Under the pieces are notes generated by a model, which saw only the letters and a program-made list of their open reading frames with translations, ran no database searches and had not been told where the DNA came from. Made by a program: the position numbers and the translations under genes. Of a stretch of 64,000 nt of DNA, positions 18,528 to 28,334 are shown piece after piece. Source of the stretch: Candidatus Sodalis pierantonius str. SOPE (lineage in GTDB: Bacteria > Pseudomonadota > Gammaproteobacteria > Enterobacterales > Enterobacteriaceae); the NCBI RefSeq assembly GCF_000517405.1, contig NZ_CP006568.1, positions 4,340,001 to 4,404,000 of the forward strand, read 5' to 3'. Position 1 is the stretch's first letter; each line of letters begins with the position of its first letter.

Positions 18528-19802
18528 ATGAACGACACAAAAATGACCGGCATGGAGCTGCGGGCCACCTGGGGCCTGGGTACGGTATTTTCACTGCGCA
18601 TGCTGGGCATGTTCATGGTATTGCCGGTATTGACCACCTACGGCATGGCCTTGCAGGGGGCCAGCGAATCGCTTATCGTCGGCGGCTTGCTGGTCTTCGC
18701 TCTCGGCAGCGCCATTGCCGTGCTGACCGACAACATTTGGGGGGTGATACTCGGCCGCGCGTTGCAGGGATCCGGTGCAATTGCCGCCGCGGTAATGGCG
18801 CTGCTGTCGGATTTGACCCGCGAACAAAACCGCACCAAAGCGATGGCGTTTATCGGCGTTAGCTTTGGCGTGACCTTTGCCATCGCCATGGTGGTGGGCC
18901 CGATCGTCACCCACGCCATCGGACTAAACGGCCTGTTCTGGGGCATCACCGCGCTGGCGCTGGCGCTGGCCGGCGTCGTGCTTACCCTATTGGTGGTGCC
19001 CACCGCCGGCGACCATACGCTCAACCGCGAGTCGGGCATCGTGCGCGGCAGCGTCGGCAAAGTCCTGGCCAATCCACAATTGCTAAAACTCAATATGGGT
19101 ATTTTTTGCCTGCACGCCATGCTGATGTCGAGCTTCGTCGCCTTGCCGCCCATGATGGCCGGCGCCGGCTTTTTGCTTAGCGAACAATGGAAAGTGTATC
19201 TGATCACCATGCTGGTTTCGTTTGCCGCGGTGGTGCCGGCGATCATTTACGCCGAAGTTAAGCGCCATATGAAGCGCGTCTTTCTGGGTTGCGTGACGCT
19301 GCTGCTGTTTGCCGAGCTGGTATTGCTCGCGGCGGGCAACCATCTGTGGGTAATGTTCGCCAGCATCCAACTGTTCTTTCTGGCATTCAACGTTATGGAG
19401 GCCCTCTTACCTTCGTTGATTAGCAAAGAGTCACCGGCCGGCTATAAAGGGACCGCTATGGGCGTGTACTCCACCAGCCAGTTTCTCGGCGTTGCATTCG
19501 GCGGCACGCTCGGCGGTTTTCTGTTTCAGCTTCAGGGGGCGTGGCTGGTGTTTCTGGCGGGGGCGGTAATAGCGTTGGCCTCGTGGGGGGTGAGCGCGAC
19601 GCTGCGTGAACCGCCCTACGTCAGCAGTCTGCGCATTGCCCTGCCCGGTCGCGCGGCGGCCGATAATCAACTGGCGCAGCGTCTACAGGCGCAGCCTGGC
19701 GTAACCGAAGTGGTGGTGGTGCCCGAAGAGCGCAGCGCCTACATCAAGGTGGATACCAAACAAATCAACCGCGCGGCGCTGGAAAAGGCGGTGGCGGTCT
19801 AA
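18528..19802 (+). pseudogene. yajR: MFS transporter YajR with a 30-residue internal deletion
   Basis: The frame is open for 424 codons against 454 in E. coli. Compared with E. coli YajR, the sequence jumps from GMALQGASESLI directly to VGGLLVFALG. This omits about 30 residues: the second transmembrane helix and the MFS signature loop D-R-x-G-R-K (motif A). The C-terminal YAM domain (EPPYVSSLRI to the end) is kept. An efflux-type MFS protein without motif A is unlikely to fold or transport, so I call it an in-frame-deletion pseudogene; translation should still occur. The start at 18528 (MNDTKMT) follows the family, with GAGGTAG as ribosome-binding site. Confidence 0.75.
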
Positions 19803-20006
19803 CGCCGGCGTCGCCGCCCAATCAAGCGCCGCAGTCGCAAGCCGCCCGTTGTGCGGCCCTCACCCGTGGTCTTGACGGCAGCATCGTCAAAGGCCGCAGC
19901 TCGTTAAAACGGCAAGCGCCCTCACGCCTCGCCGCGCCGGGAAACGGCAGCGGCTAGCGAAAGCTTACGGCGCGGGAACAGCACAACGATCGGCGCCGGC
20001 GGGGCA

Positions 20007-20498
20007 TTAATCGCGGAAGTTGGTGAATTGGAAGGGTTGACCCAGCTCCCCGCCTTTGACCAGCGCGATAACCTGCTGCAGGTCGTCGCGGGCCTTGCCG
20101 GTGACGCGGACCTGCTCGCCCTGGATCTGCGCCTGCACTTTCAGCTTGCTGTCTTTAATGAGTTTAACGATTTTCTTGGCCAAGCCGGTTTCGATCCCCT
20201 GTTTGAGCTTCGCATCGACGCTGTAGGTTTTCCCGCTGTGCTCCAGTTCGTCCGGCAATTCGATAGCGCCGCCTTCAATGCCGCGCTTGACCAGTTTTTC
20301 GCGCAGGATTTCGATCAGTTGTTCCACCTGAAAATCCGATTCGCTGGCGGCCTTGATGGTCTGATTTTTTTCATTCAACTCAAAGCTGGCCAGGACATTG
20401 CGAAAGTCCCAGCGGGTGCTCAGTTCGCGATTGGCGTTTTCCACCGCATTACGAACTTCTTGCATATCAATTTCTGACACGATATCAAATGAGGGCAT
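20007..20498 (-). CDS. yajQ: YajQ family nucleotide-binding protein
   Basis: 163 residues, the same as E. coli, beginning MPSFDIVSEID. It has two ferredoxin-like domains with conserved SESDFQVEQLIEILREKLVKRGIEG and the C-terminal QAQIQGEQVRVTGKARDDLQ. YajQ relatives bind cyclic di-GMP or nucleic acid. It is divergent from panE and convergent with yajR. Intact. Confidence 0.95.
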   Translation of the reverse strand: MPSFDIVSEIDMQEVRNAVENANRELSTRWDFRNVLASFELNEKNQTIKAASESDFQVEQLIEILREKLVKRGIEGGAIELPDELEHSGKTYSVDAKLKQGIETGLAKKIVKLIKDSKLKVQAQIQGEQVRVTGKARDDLQQVIALVKGGELGQPFQFTNFRD

Positions 20499-20689
20499 AC
20501 TGTGGCTCCGGCAAGGCAAAATTTGCCCATATCATACCTTCAAGGGCAAAGAGATAAAAGACGGGATCCCCGCGGCACGTTACGCGCTGGCGCGCCGGGA
20601 AAATCTGTGGCACAGCAGAAAAGTCTATACTTATGGCTCCAGGGTGATGTGCGGCCGGAGCCCTATCATTTCGCTACAGGGTAAGGAAA

Positions 20690-21593
20690 ATGAAAATTAC
20701 CGTTCTGGGTTGTGGCGCATTGGGGCAGCTATGGCTGGCGGCGCTCAGCCGCCAGGGACATAGCGTCCAGGGATGGCTACGGGTGCCGCAATCGGTTTGC
20801 GCCGTGGACGTTATCAGCCCGCAAGGGCGGGAAAGCCGTTTGCAACTGCCCGCCAATAACGCCGAGCATTTGGCTAAAAGCGATCTGCTGCTGGTCACGC
20901 TGAAAGCCTGGCAGGTGTCGGGGGCGGTGCGGGCGCTGTTGCCGCAGTTGCGGGCCGATTGCGCCATCTTGCTGCTGCATAACGGGCTCGGCACCCGTGA
21001 AGAATGACCCACCCTGGTCCAGCCACTGATCATGGGCACCACTACCTATGCCGCCCACCGAGAAGAGGCCAAAATTCACCATGTTTATGCCGGCACGACC
21101 CGCATCGGGCCCGGTAATAGCCAGGCGCAACAGGCCAGCGCCATTGCCGAAGTGCTGCACCACGCCCTGCCTGAGGTCGCCTGGCACAACAATATTACCG
21201 CCTCCAGTTGGGTCAAACTTGCCGCCAACTGTGTGATTAATCCCCTGACCGCGATCCACGATTGCCACAACGGCGAGCTGGTGCGCTATGCGGCGGAAAT
21301 CGAGGCCATTTGCCGCGAGGTGGCGATGGTGATGGACCGCGAGGGCTACCATACCCATTACGAAAGCCTGCTGTTCTATGTTGGCCAGGTCATCCGCAGC
21401 ACCGCCGATAATGTCTCCTCCATGTTGCAGGATGTCCGGGCGCAGCGGCATTCGGAAATTGATTATATCAACGGCCATATTCTACGGCGCGCACGGGCTG
21501 AGCGGGCCGGAGAACCAGCGACTGTTTGATTTGGTGAAACGCAAGGAGGAAAGCTATGGACAAAACGATTCTTCTCTGTCTGGCAGATGGTAG
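20690..21593 (+). pseudogene. panE: 2-dehydropantoate 2-reductase, broken
   Basis: PanE makes pantoate for pantothenate and CoA with NADPH. The Rossmann start MKITVLGCGALGQLWL is present. Codon 106 is TGA (21005-21007), right after LLHNGLGTREE. The same frame then continues with LIMGTTTYAAHREE, the catalytic-lysine region SSWVKLAANCVINPLTA, and YINGHILRRA. Near 21490 a second lesion shifts frame: the true C-terminus (HGLSGPENQRLFDLVKRKEE) lies in another frame and ends at 21593, overlapping yajL. Two lesions make loss of function near certain. Confidence 0.92.
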
Positions 21594-22132
21594 TGAAGAA
21601 ACCGAAGCCGTCACCACCTTCGATCTGCTGGTGCGCGCCGGTTTCCAGGTGCGCGCGGCCAGCGTCAACGGCGATGGCGGGCTGACCATCGCCGGATCGC
21701 GCGGCGTACGTCTGCTGGCCGACGCGCCGCTGGCGGACGAGCCCTATGACGCCATGGTACTGCCCGGCGGTATGCAGGGCGCCGAGTGCTTTCAACGCAG
21801 TCCGTTGCTGGTGGCGTGCGTGCGCCGTATGCATCTCGATGGTAAATTGGTGGCGGCGATCTGCGCCGGCATTGGTGTTGCAGTACCATCAGCTGTTCAG
21901 CCAGGCTAATATGACCGGTTTTCCGGCGCTTAAAGACCGCATCCCCGCCGAACGCTGGGTGGATCAGCGGGTGGTCTATGATGCGCGTTATCGGCCCCTC
22001 ACCAGCCAAGGGCCGGGGACGGCTATGGATTTCGCTCTCAAAATCATTGAGTTACTCGCCGGCCGGCCGCGCGCGGCCGAGGTAGCGGCGCAGCTGGTGC
22101 TGCCGCAGGGCATTGACAGCTACCAGGATTAG
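21556..22132 (+). pseudogene. yajL: YajL (DJ-1/PfpI family chaperone-deglycase), frameshifted
   Basis: The N-terminal half (MDKTILLCLADGSEETEAVT to GKLVAAICA) is in one frame. From the nucleophile elbow near 21868 the C-terminal half (LVLQYHQLFSQANMTGFPALKD to QGIDSYQD) is in another. The break falls immediately after the conserved catalytic cysteine (AAIC-A), so no active protein can be made. DJ-1-family YajL protects against protein oxidation and glycation damage. It follows panE, as in E. coli. Confidence 0.92.
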
Positions 22133-22279
22133 CAACGGGCCAGATTGAGCCGCAGCTGCGGTTCAGCGCGGGCCAAGAGTGCGGATCAGGGTGAGCGGTC
22201 GCCGTGGCGTTGAACGAAAAGCGCGCTCCAGATAGCGGCATGAAGGCGGGCACGGTCTGCTCACCGCGCCCGTGAGGCT

Positions 22280-23731
22280 TTACGGGCGGTAAACCTTCAC
22301 ATTATGAAAACCCTGCTCGCGCAAATAGAGCGCCTGCAAGCGGCTCATCACCCCGCGATCGCAGTAAAGCAAGTAATATTTACTCTGATCCAGATCGCCA
22401 AATTGGCTGCCCAGTTTGTAAAACGGCAACGTCTGCACTGCCACATTGTCCAGCGACAGCGGGCGGCCTTCCTGTTCATCCTGCGAGCGGATATCCAGCA
22501 CGACATCGCCACTGCCCAATTCGGCGGTCGTTTCCACTTCGGTTATCGGCGCGGCGGCCGCGGCGGCGTCAATCTCGTGGATATCCAGCACCTGCGCCTG
22601 CGCCACCGCCGCGTCCAGCACGGCGAAATCGAATTGCCCCTCTTCCTGCTCGATGCGGCTTTTCACCGCCCGCACGGTCGGGCTTTTGGAAATCACCCCG
22701 CAATATTCCGGCATGGTTTTCGCGAATTCTTCCGTGCCTATCTGGCGCGCCAGCGTGATGATATGCTCTTTGTCATGGGAGATGAGCGGACGCAGGATAA
22801 GCGTATCCGAAGCATTATCAATCAAACGCAAATTGGTCAGCGTCTGGCTGGAGACCTGCCCCAGCGCCTCGCCGGTCACCAGCGCCTGGATCCCGTAGCG
22901 CTCGGCCATGGCCGACGCCGCGCGCACCATCATACGTTTTAGCACTACGCCCATCTGGCCATCGTCCACCTTTGCCAGAATCTCATTCACTACCGGCTCG
23001 AAATCAAGGGACACAAAGCGGACTTTATGCGACAGACCATAACGGCGCCACAAATGATACGCCACCTGACGGACGCCGATCTCATGCGCTGCGCCGCCAA
23101 GATTAAAAAAGCAGTAATTCACCCTACAGCCGCGGCGCATCAGCATGTAACTGGAAACGCCGGAATCGAAGCCACCGGAAATCAGCGACAGCACATCCTC
23201 CTGGGTACTGATAGGGAAGCCGCCAAGGCCTTCGAGGCGTTCGGTTATCAGCAGTAGTCGGTCGTTATCGATTTCCAGCAGTACCGTTTCGTCCGGATGG
23301 GTCAGTTTAACGCGGGTATTTTCCACATTCTGGTTCAAACCACCGCCGACGTAGCGCTCGACATCCTGCGACGTGAAATCGTGCGTGCCGCGGCGTTTTA
23401 CCCGCACGCAAAAGCTTTTGCCCACCAGATGGTCGCGATACATCGCCAGCGTTTGCAGGTAAATATCGTGCATATCCTGCCAGGGACGCTCCTCCACCGC
23501 CAGAATGTGATGGATCCCGGGAATGCGGGTCAACGCATCGGCCACCTGAGGACGACGGAGTTCATTGCCGGTGCGCACCTCGATATGATCCCAATGGCGT
23601 ACCACCGCCACCGACTCATCGCACTCTTTGAGAATATTGCGGATATTGCTGGTAAGAATTTTAATAAAGCGCAACCGCACGGATTGACTTTTTATCGTGA
23701 TTTCCGGAAACAGTTTGATGATAAACTTCAT
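22280..23731 (-). CDS. thiI: tRNA 4-thiouridine synthase / thiamine thiazole sulfurtransferase ThiI
   Basis: 483 residues against 482 in E. coli. Order: N-terminal ferredoxin-like and THUMP domains, PP-loop adenylation motif SGGFDSGVSSYML (near 180), and a C-terminal rhodanese domain with its cysteine in YYLLYCDRGVMSR (near 457). It adenylates tRNA U8 and transfers persulfide sulfur from IscS to make s4U, and passes sulfur to ThiS for the thiazole of thiamine. It is divergent from xseB. Intact. Confidence 0.97.
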   Translation of the reverse strand: MKFIIKLFPEITIKSQSVRLRFIKILTSNIRNILKECDESVAVVRHWDHIEVRTGNELRRPQVADALTRIPGIHHILAVEERPWQDMHDIYLQTLAMYRDHLVGKSFCVRVKRRGTHDFTSQDVERYVGGGLNQNVENTRVKLTHPDETVLLEIDNDRLLLITERLEGLGGFPISTQEDVLSLISGGFDSGVSSYMLMRRGCRVNYCFFNLGGAAHEIGVRQVAYHLWRRYGLSHKVRFVSLDFEPVVNEILAKVDDGQMGVVLKRMMVRAASAMAERYGIQALVTGEALGQVSSQTLTNLRLIDNASDTLILRPLISHDKEHIITLARQIGTEEFAKTMPEYCGVISKSPTVRAVKSRIEQEEGQFDFAVLDAAVAQAQVLDIHEIDAAAAAAPITEVETTAELGSGDVVLDIRSQDEQEGRPLSLDNVAVQTLPFYKLGSQFGDLDQSKYYLLYCDRGVMSRLQALYLREQGFHNVKVYRP

Positions 23732-23795
23732 GGCGATAGTCGTTATTTGATCATTAAAGAGTCACGCGTCGCAACACGTTATATAATGGGGCATT

Positions 23796-23910
23796 GGCCC
23801 ACGTTAGCCCTGGCGTCGACCTCTCGGCCCTGCGGCGCGGAGTATACCACTTTATGCCGTGGGATTAAGGCGCAATTTGCTTATCACCGCACTCTGGGCT
23901 AACGTGGGCC
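23796..23910. repeat. 15-bp perfect inverted repeat in the thiI-xseB intergenic region
   Basis: GGCCCACGTTAGCCC (23796-23810) is exactly repeated in inverse orientation as GGGCTAACGTGGGCC (23896-23910), separated by 85 bp. A TATAAT box at 23782-23787 lies just before the left arm, so the arms fall in the probable xseB operon leader. As RNA they could form a long-range stem. Function unknown. Confidence 0.6.
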
Positions 23911-23950
23911 GCCACCCGCGCCTTCGCTATTGACCGGTAGGATACAGATC

Positions 23951-24199
23951 ATGCCAAAAAAAACTGAACAACCCGTCAGTTTTGAAACTGCCCTAAAAGA
24001 GCTGGAGCAGATAGTCACCCGCCTCGAATCCGGGAAATTGCCGCTGGAGCAGGCGCTTAACGAATTCGAGCAGGGCGTGCAGCTGGCGCGCCAAGGTCAG
24101 AAAACGCTGCAACAGGCGGAACAGCGGGTGCAAATCTTGTTAAATGACACGCCAGACGCACAGCTTATTCCCTTTGCGCCGGAAAATGATGCGCTATGA
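23951..24199 (+). CDS. xseB: Exodeoxyribonuclease VII small subunit
   Basis: 82 residues against 80 in E. coli, starting MPKKTEQPVSFE. An all-helical coiled protein with the conserved ALKELEQIVTRLESG and ALNEFEQGVQLARQGQKTLQQAEQRV. It binds XseA in several copies to form the single-strand exonuclease. It heads the xseB-ispA-dxs operon; its stop overlaps the ispA start (ATGA at 24196-24199). An in-frame ATG upstream (23930) lacks homology. Intact. Confidence 0.96.
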   Translation: MPKKTEQPVSFETALKELEQIVTRLESGKLPLEQALNEFEQGVQLARQGQKTLQQAEQRVQILLNDTPDAQLIPFAPENDAL

Positions 24200-25098
24200 T
24201 CGATTTCGCCCGCACGTTAGAAGATAGCCGCCAGCAGGTGGATGCGGCGTTGGAACACTATCTGCACACCCTTACCCGCCAGCAGGCGCCGCTTGTCCAG
24301 GCCATGCGCCACGGCGCTCTGCTGGGGGGCAAACGGCTGCGGCCCTTTTTGGTTTATCAGACCGGCCGGCTATTCGGACTCACGCCCGCAAGCCTTGACG
24401 CGCCGGCGAGCGCGATTGAGTGTATCCATGCCTATTCGCTGATTCATGACGATCTGCCGGCGATGGATAACGATGCGCAGCGCCGCGGTTTGCCAACCTG
24501 CCACGTCAAATTCGGTGAAACTACCGCCATTCTGGCCGGTGATGCGCTGCAAACGCTGGCTTTCAGCATCCTGGCCGATGCGGAAATACCTGAGGTCAGC
24601 GCACAGGATAGGCTGCAAATGATCTCGACCCTGGCCGCCGCCAGCGGCGCCGACGGCATGTGCCTCGGGCAGGCGCTCGATTTGGCGGCGGAGGGTCAGC
24701 AGGTATCCGCCGCACGTCTGGAGACGATTCACCGGCACAAGACCGGCGCCCTTATCCGCGCCGCGGTGCGGATGGGCGCGCTGGCGGCCGGCGAACGCGG
24801 CGGCCCGGCGCTGGGCTATCTCGATCGTTTCGCTGCCGCCATCGGCCTGGCTTTCCAGGTACAAGACGATATTCTTGATGTCGTGGGCGACAGCCAAACC
24901 ACCGGCAAGCGGCAGGGAGCGGACCAGGAATTAGGCAAAAGTACCTATCCGGCCCTGCTGGGACTGGACATGGCGCGGGCCAAGGCTCAGGATCTGTATC
25001 ACGAATCGCTAGCATCCTTAGAATGTGTCGCCGCACTCGGTTATGATACCGCCACGCTGGTGGCGCTGGCGCGCTATATTATTGAACGTGACAAATAA
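24196..25098 (+). CDS. ispA: Farnesyl diphosphate synthase
   Basis: 300 residues against 299 in E. coli. It carries both Asp-rich Mg-diphosphate motifs of short-chain trans-prenyltransferases: DDLPAMDND (near 84) and DDILDVVGD (near 224), with GGKRLRPFL for isopentenyl diphosphate binding. It condenses two IPP onto DMAPP to give FPP for quinones, undecaprenyl phosphate and heme O. It sits between xseB and dxs. Intact. Confidence 0.97.
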   Translation: MIDFARTLEDSRQQVDAALEHYLHTLTRQQAPLVQAMRHGALLGGKRLRPFLVYQTGRLFGLTPASLDAPASAIECIHAYSLIHDDLPAMDNDAQRRGLPTCHVKFGETTAILAGDALQTLAFSILADAEIPEVSAQDRLQMISTLAAASGADGMCLGQALDLAAEGQQVSAARLETIHRHKTGALIRAAVRMGALAAGERGGPALGYLDRFAAAIGLAFQVQDDILDVVGDSQTTGKRQGADQELGKSTYPALLGLDMARAKAQDLYHESLASLECVAALGYDTATLVALARYIIERDK

Positions 25099-25135
25099 GT
25101 GATGTGGTTTTTTACACCTCAGATATGAGTACCCC

Positions 25136-26998
25136 ATGAGCCTTGATACAAAGAAATACCCGACGCTGGTCCTGGCCGATAATCCTATGGAGCTGCGCCA
25201 GTTACCCAAAGAGTGTCTGGTGGCGCTGTGCGATGAGCTGCGGCAATTTTTGCTCGACAGCGTCAGCCGCTCAAGCGGCCATTTCGCCTCGGGGCTGGGG
25301 ACGGTGGAACTGACGGTGGCGCTGCATTACGTCTACAATACGCCGTTCGATCGGCTGATTTGGGATGTCGGCCATCAGGCCTATCCGCACAAAATCCTGA
25401 CCGGACGTCGGGATCGCATCGCCACCATCCGCCAGCGCAACGGCCTGCATCCGTTTCCGTGGCGTGGCGAAAGCGAATATGACCAGCTTTCGGTAGGCCA
25501 CTCCTCCACCTCCATTAGCGCCGGGCTCGGCATGGCGGTGGCCGCGGAGCATGAGGGATTGGGCCGCCGCACGGTCTGCGTTATCGGCGATGGCGCCATC
25601 ACCGCCGGTATGGCGTTCGAGGCCATGAATCACGCCGGCGATGTCAAATCCGATTTGCTGGTGGTGCTTAACGACAATGAGATGTCCATTTCGGAAAACG
25701 TTGGGGCGCTCAATAACCATCTGGCGCAGATCCTGTCCGGCAAGCTTTACTCTACCCTGCGCGAGGGCGGCAAAAAGGTGCTGTCCGGTATTCCGCCCAT
25801 CAAGGAGCTGGTGAAGCGCACCGAAGAGCACATTAAGGGCATGGTGGTGCCCGGCACGCTGTTCGAGGAGCTGGGATTTAACTATATCGGCCCGGTGGAC
25901 GGCCATGATGTGCAGGGTCTGGTGCAGACGCTAAAAAATATGCGCGCCAAGAAAGGGCCACAGCTGCTGCATATCATGACTAAAAAAGGCCGCGGCTATG
26001 CGCCGGCGGAGAAAGACCCCATTAGCTGGCATGCAGTGCCGAAATTCGATCCTCAAATCGGCACCCTGTCGAAAAGCGGCGGCGGATGCCCCTCCTACTC
26101 GGCCATTTTCGGCGATTGGCTGTGCGCCACCGCCGCCGGCGACGATAAGTTAATGGCGATTACTCCCGCCATGCGCGAAGGCTCCGGCATGGTTGCCTTT
26201 TCACGCCAATATCCGCGCCAGTATTTTGATGTCGCCATCGCCGAGCAGCATGCGGTCACCTTCGCCGCGGGTCTGGCCATCGGCGGTTATCACCCTGTGG
26301 TCGCTATCTACTCCACCTTTTTGCAGCGTGCCTACGATCAGGTGATCCACGATGTGGCGATTCAGAATCTGCCGGTGCTGTTCGCCATCGATCGCGGCGG
26401 TGTCGTGGGCGCCGACGGCCAGACCCACCAGGGCGCGTTCGATCTCTCTTATCTGCGCTGTATTCCCAACATGGTCATCATGACGCCCAGCGACGAAAAC
26501 GAGTGCCGTTTGATGCTGCACACGGGATATCACTATCGGGCTGGGCCGAGCGCGGTGCGCTATCCGCGCGGTAACGGCACCGGCGCCCCGCTCAGCGAGC
26601 TGTATGAATTGCCGCTGGGGAAAGGGGTTGTGCGCCACGAGGGGGTCGGCGTGGCGATTCTCAACTTCGGTACCTTGTTGCCCGAGGCCGAGGAGGCGGC
26701 AAAGGCGCTGAACGCGACGCTTGTGGACATGCGCTTCGTCAAACCGCTCGACGGCGCGCTCATAAAGGAGCTGGCCGCCAGTCATCAGGCGCTGGTGACG
26801 GTTGAGGAGAACGCCATCATGGGCGGTGCCGGCAGCGGCGTGAACGAATTCGTCATGCACCAGCGGCTGCAGGTGACGGTATTGAACATCGGCCTGCCGG
26901 ACCATTTCATCCCCCAGGGGGGCCAAGAGGAGATCCGCGCCGATCTGGGCCTCGACGGCGCTGGGATCCGCCGGCAAATCGAGAACTGGCTGGCCTAA
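25136..26998 (+). CDS. dxs: 1-deoxy-D-xylulose-5-phosphate synthase
   Basis: 620 residues, the E. coli length. A thiamine-diphosphate enzyme: ThDP motif VIGDGAITAGMAFEAMNHAG ... NDNEM (near 150-180), pyrimidine domain with FDVAIAEQHAVTFAAGLA (catalytic Glu near 370), and a C-terminal transketolase-like domain. It joins pyruvate and glyceraldehyde 3-phosphate in the first MEP-pathway step, upstream of IspA. The thiamine-phosphate kinase ThiL in this window makes its cofactor. Intact. Confidence 0.98.
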   Translation: MSLDTKKYPTLVLADNPMELRQLPKECLVALCDELRQFLLDSVSRSSGHFASGLGTVELTVALHYVYNTPFDRLIWDVGHQAYPHKILTGRRDRIATIRQRNGLHPFPWRGESEYDQLSVGHSSTSISAGLGMAVAAEHEGLGRRTVCVIGDGAITAGMAFEAMNHAGDVKSDLLVVLNDNEMSISENVGALNNHLAQILSGKLYSTLREGGKKVLSGIPPIKELVKRTEEHIKGMVVPGTLFEELGFNYIGPVDGHDVQGLVQTLKNMRAKKGPQLLHIMTKKGRGYAPAEKDPISWHAVPKFDPQIGTLSKSGGGCPSYSAIFGDWLCATAAGDDKLMAITPAMREGSGMVAFSRQYPRQYFDVAIAEQHAVTFAAGLAIGGYHPVVAIYSTFLQRAYDQVIHDVAIQNLPVLFAIDRGGVVGADGQTHQGAFDLSYLRCIPNMVIMTPSDENECRLMLHTGYHYRAGPSAVRYPRGNGTGAPLSELYELPLGKGVVRHEGVGVAILNFGTLLPEAEEAAKALNATLVDMRFVKPLDGALIKELAASHQALVTVEENAIMGGAGSGVNEFVMHQRLQVTVLNIGLPDHFIPQGGQEEIRADLGLDGAGIRRQIENWLA

Positions 26999-27318
26999 GC
27001 CCGCGGCGCGGTGCGGACTCCGTTACCGGAAGCCTCCCGCCCCGCCCCGCGCTGGCGTCAGTTTTCCGGCGTAGACGCCTGAGCTGAGTCTCCCGGCGCT
27101 GAGCGCCCATGACACCTCTACGCCCCCGCCAGCCGGCGCTGTCCCCTGCCCCGGTTTTATTTCGCACAGGCCGGCGGTATCGCCCGCGCCGCTTTTAATC
27201 CGCTTTTGCGCCATTTGTGCCGTTAGTCACGTAAAGCCGTTATCGGTTGCCCGCGTCGCCGGCGCCGGCGCCTATACTTATTATTTCCCTCTACGGCGCT
27301 TTTCATCTGGAGATGATT
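26999..27318. other. dxs-yajO intergenic region
   Basis: About 320 bp of GC-rich sequence. I see no credible gene, terminator or RNA. A GGAG at about 27308 serves yajO. Confidence 0.5.
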
Positions 27319-28291
27319 ATGGAATATACCACCCTCGGCCAGACCGGCCTGCGCGTGTCCCGCCTGTGTCTTGGCTGTATGACGTTTGGCGAACCCGAGC
27401 GCGGACGCCATGCCTGGACCTTGCCGGAAGAAAGCTCGCGGCCGCTCATCCAGCAGGCGCTGGAGGGCGGCATCAATTTTTTCGATACGGCCAATAGCTA
27501 TTCCGACGGCAGCAGCGAAGAGATCGTCGGCCGGGCGCTGAAAACCTACGCCCGCCGCGAAGACGTGGTGGTGGCGACCAAGGTATTTTTTCCGACCGCC
27601 GGCCTCTCTGGCGGCTTGTCCCGCGCCAATATCCTGCAGTCGATCGATGATAGCCTGACGCGCTTGGGCATGGACTATGTCGATTTACTGCAGATCCACC
27701 GCTGGGACTATGACACCCCGCTGGAGGAGACGCTGGAGGCATTGCATGATGTCGTGCAATCCGGTAAGGCGCGCTTTATCGGCGCCTCCTCGATGTACGC
27801 ATGGCAATTCGCCCGCGCGCTATACCGCCGATTTGCACGGTTGGACGCGGTTTGTCAGCATGCAGGATCAGTACAATTTGATTCAACGGGAAGAAGAGCG
27901 GGAAATGCACCCGTTGTGCCTGGCGGAAAACATTGCCGTATTGCCGTGGAGCCCGCTGGCGCGTGGCAGGCTTACCCGGCCCTGGGGCGAAACCACCGCC
28001 CGGCTGGTGTCTGACGAATTTGGCAAAACGCTGTATGGACACAGCGAGGATAATGATGCCCGTATCGCCGAACGGGTCGGCGTGATTGCCAAGGTCCACG
28101 GCGTCTCGCGCGCGCAGGTGGCGCTGGCGTGGATGCTCAGCAAGCCGGCGGTGACGGCACCCATCGTTGGCGCGTCGCGCCCGGCGCAGCTTGCCGAGCT
28201 GCTGCAGGCCACGGAGGTCAAGCTGGACGGCGAAGAGATAGCCGAGCTGGAGACTGCTTACTTACCGCACCATGTGGTGGGCTTTCGCTAG
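27319..28291 (+). pseudogene. yajO: Aldo-keto reductase YajO, frameshifted
   Basis: The N-terminal half (MEYTTLGQTGLRVSRLCLGCMTFGEPERG; FDTANSYSDGSS with the catalytic Tyr; LLQIHRWDYDTP) reads cleanly to about 27825 (SSMYAWQFARAL). The remainder (LHGWTRFVSMQDQYNLI; IPWSPLARGRLTRPW-like; LPHHVVGFR) is one frame over. A single indel explains the break. The product would lack half the TIM barrel. E. coli YajO is linked to 1-deoxyxylulose and thiamine metabolism and also lies downstream of dxs. An ATG at 27313 is an alternative start. Confidence 0.9.
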
Positions 28292-28334
28292 GGTAGCCGG
28301 CGTTTCCTCCCGCCGCCGGCACAGGGGAAACGCC

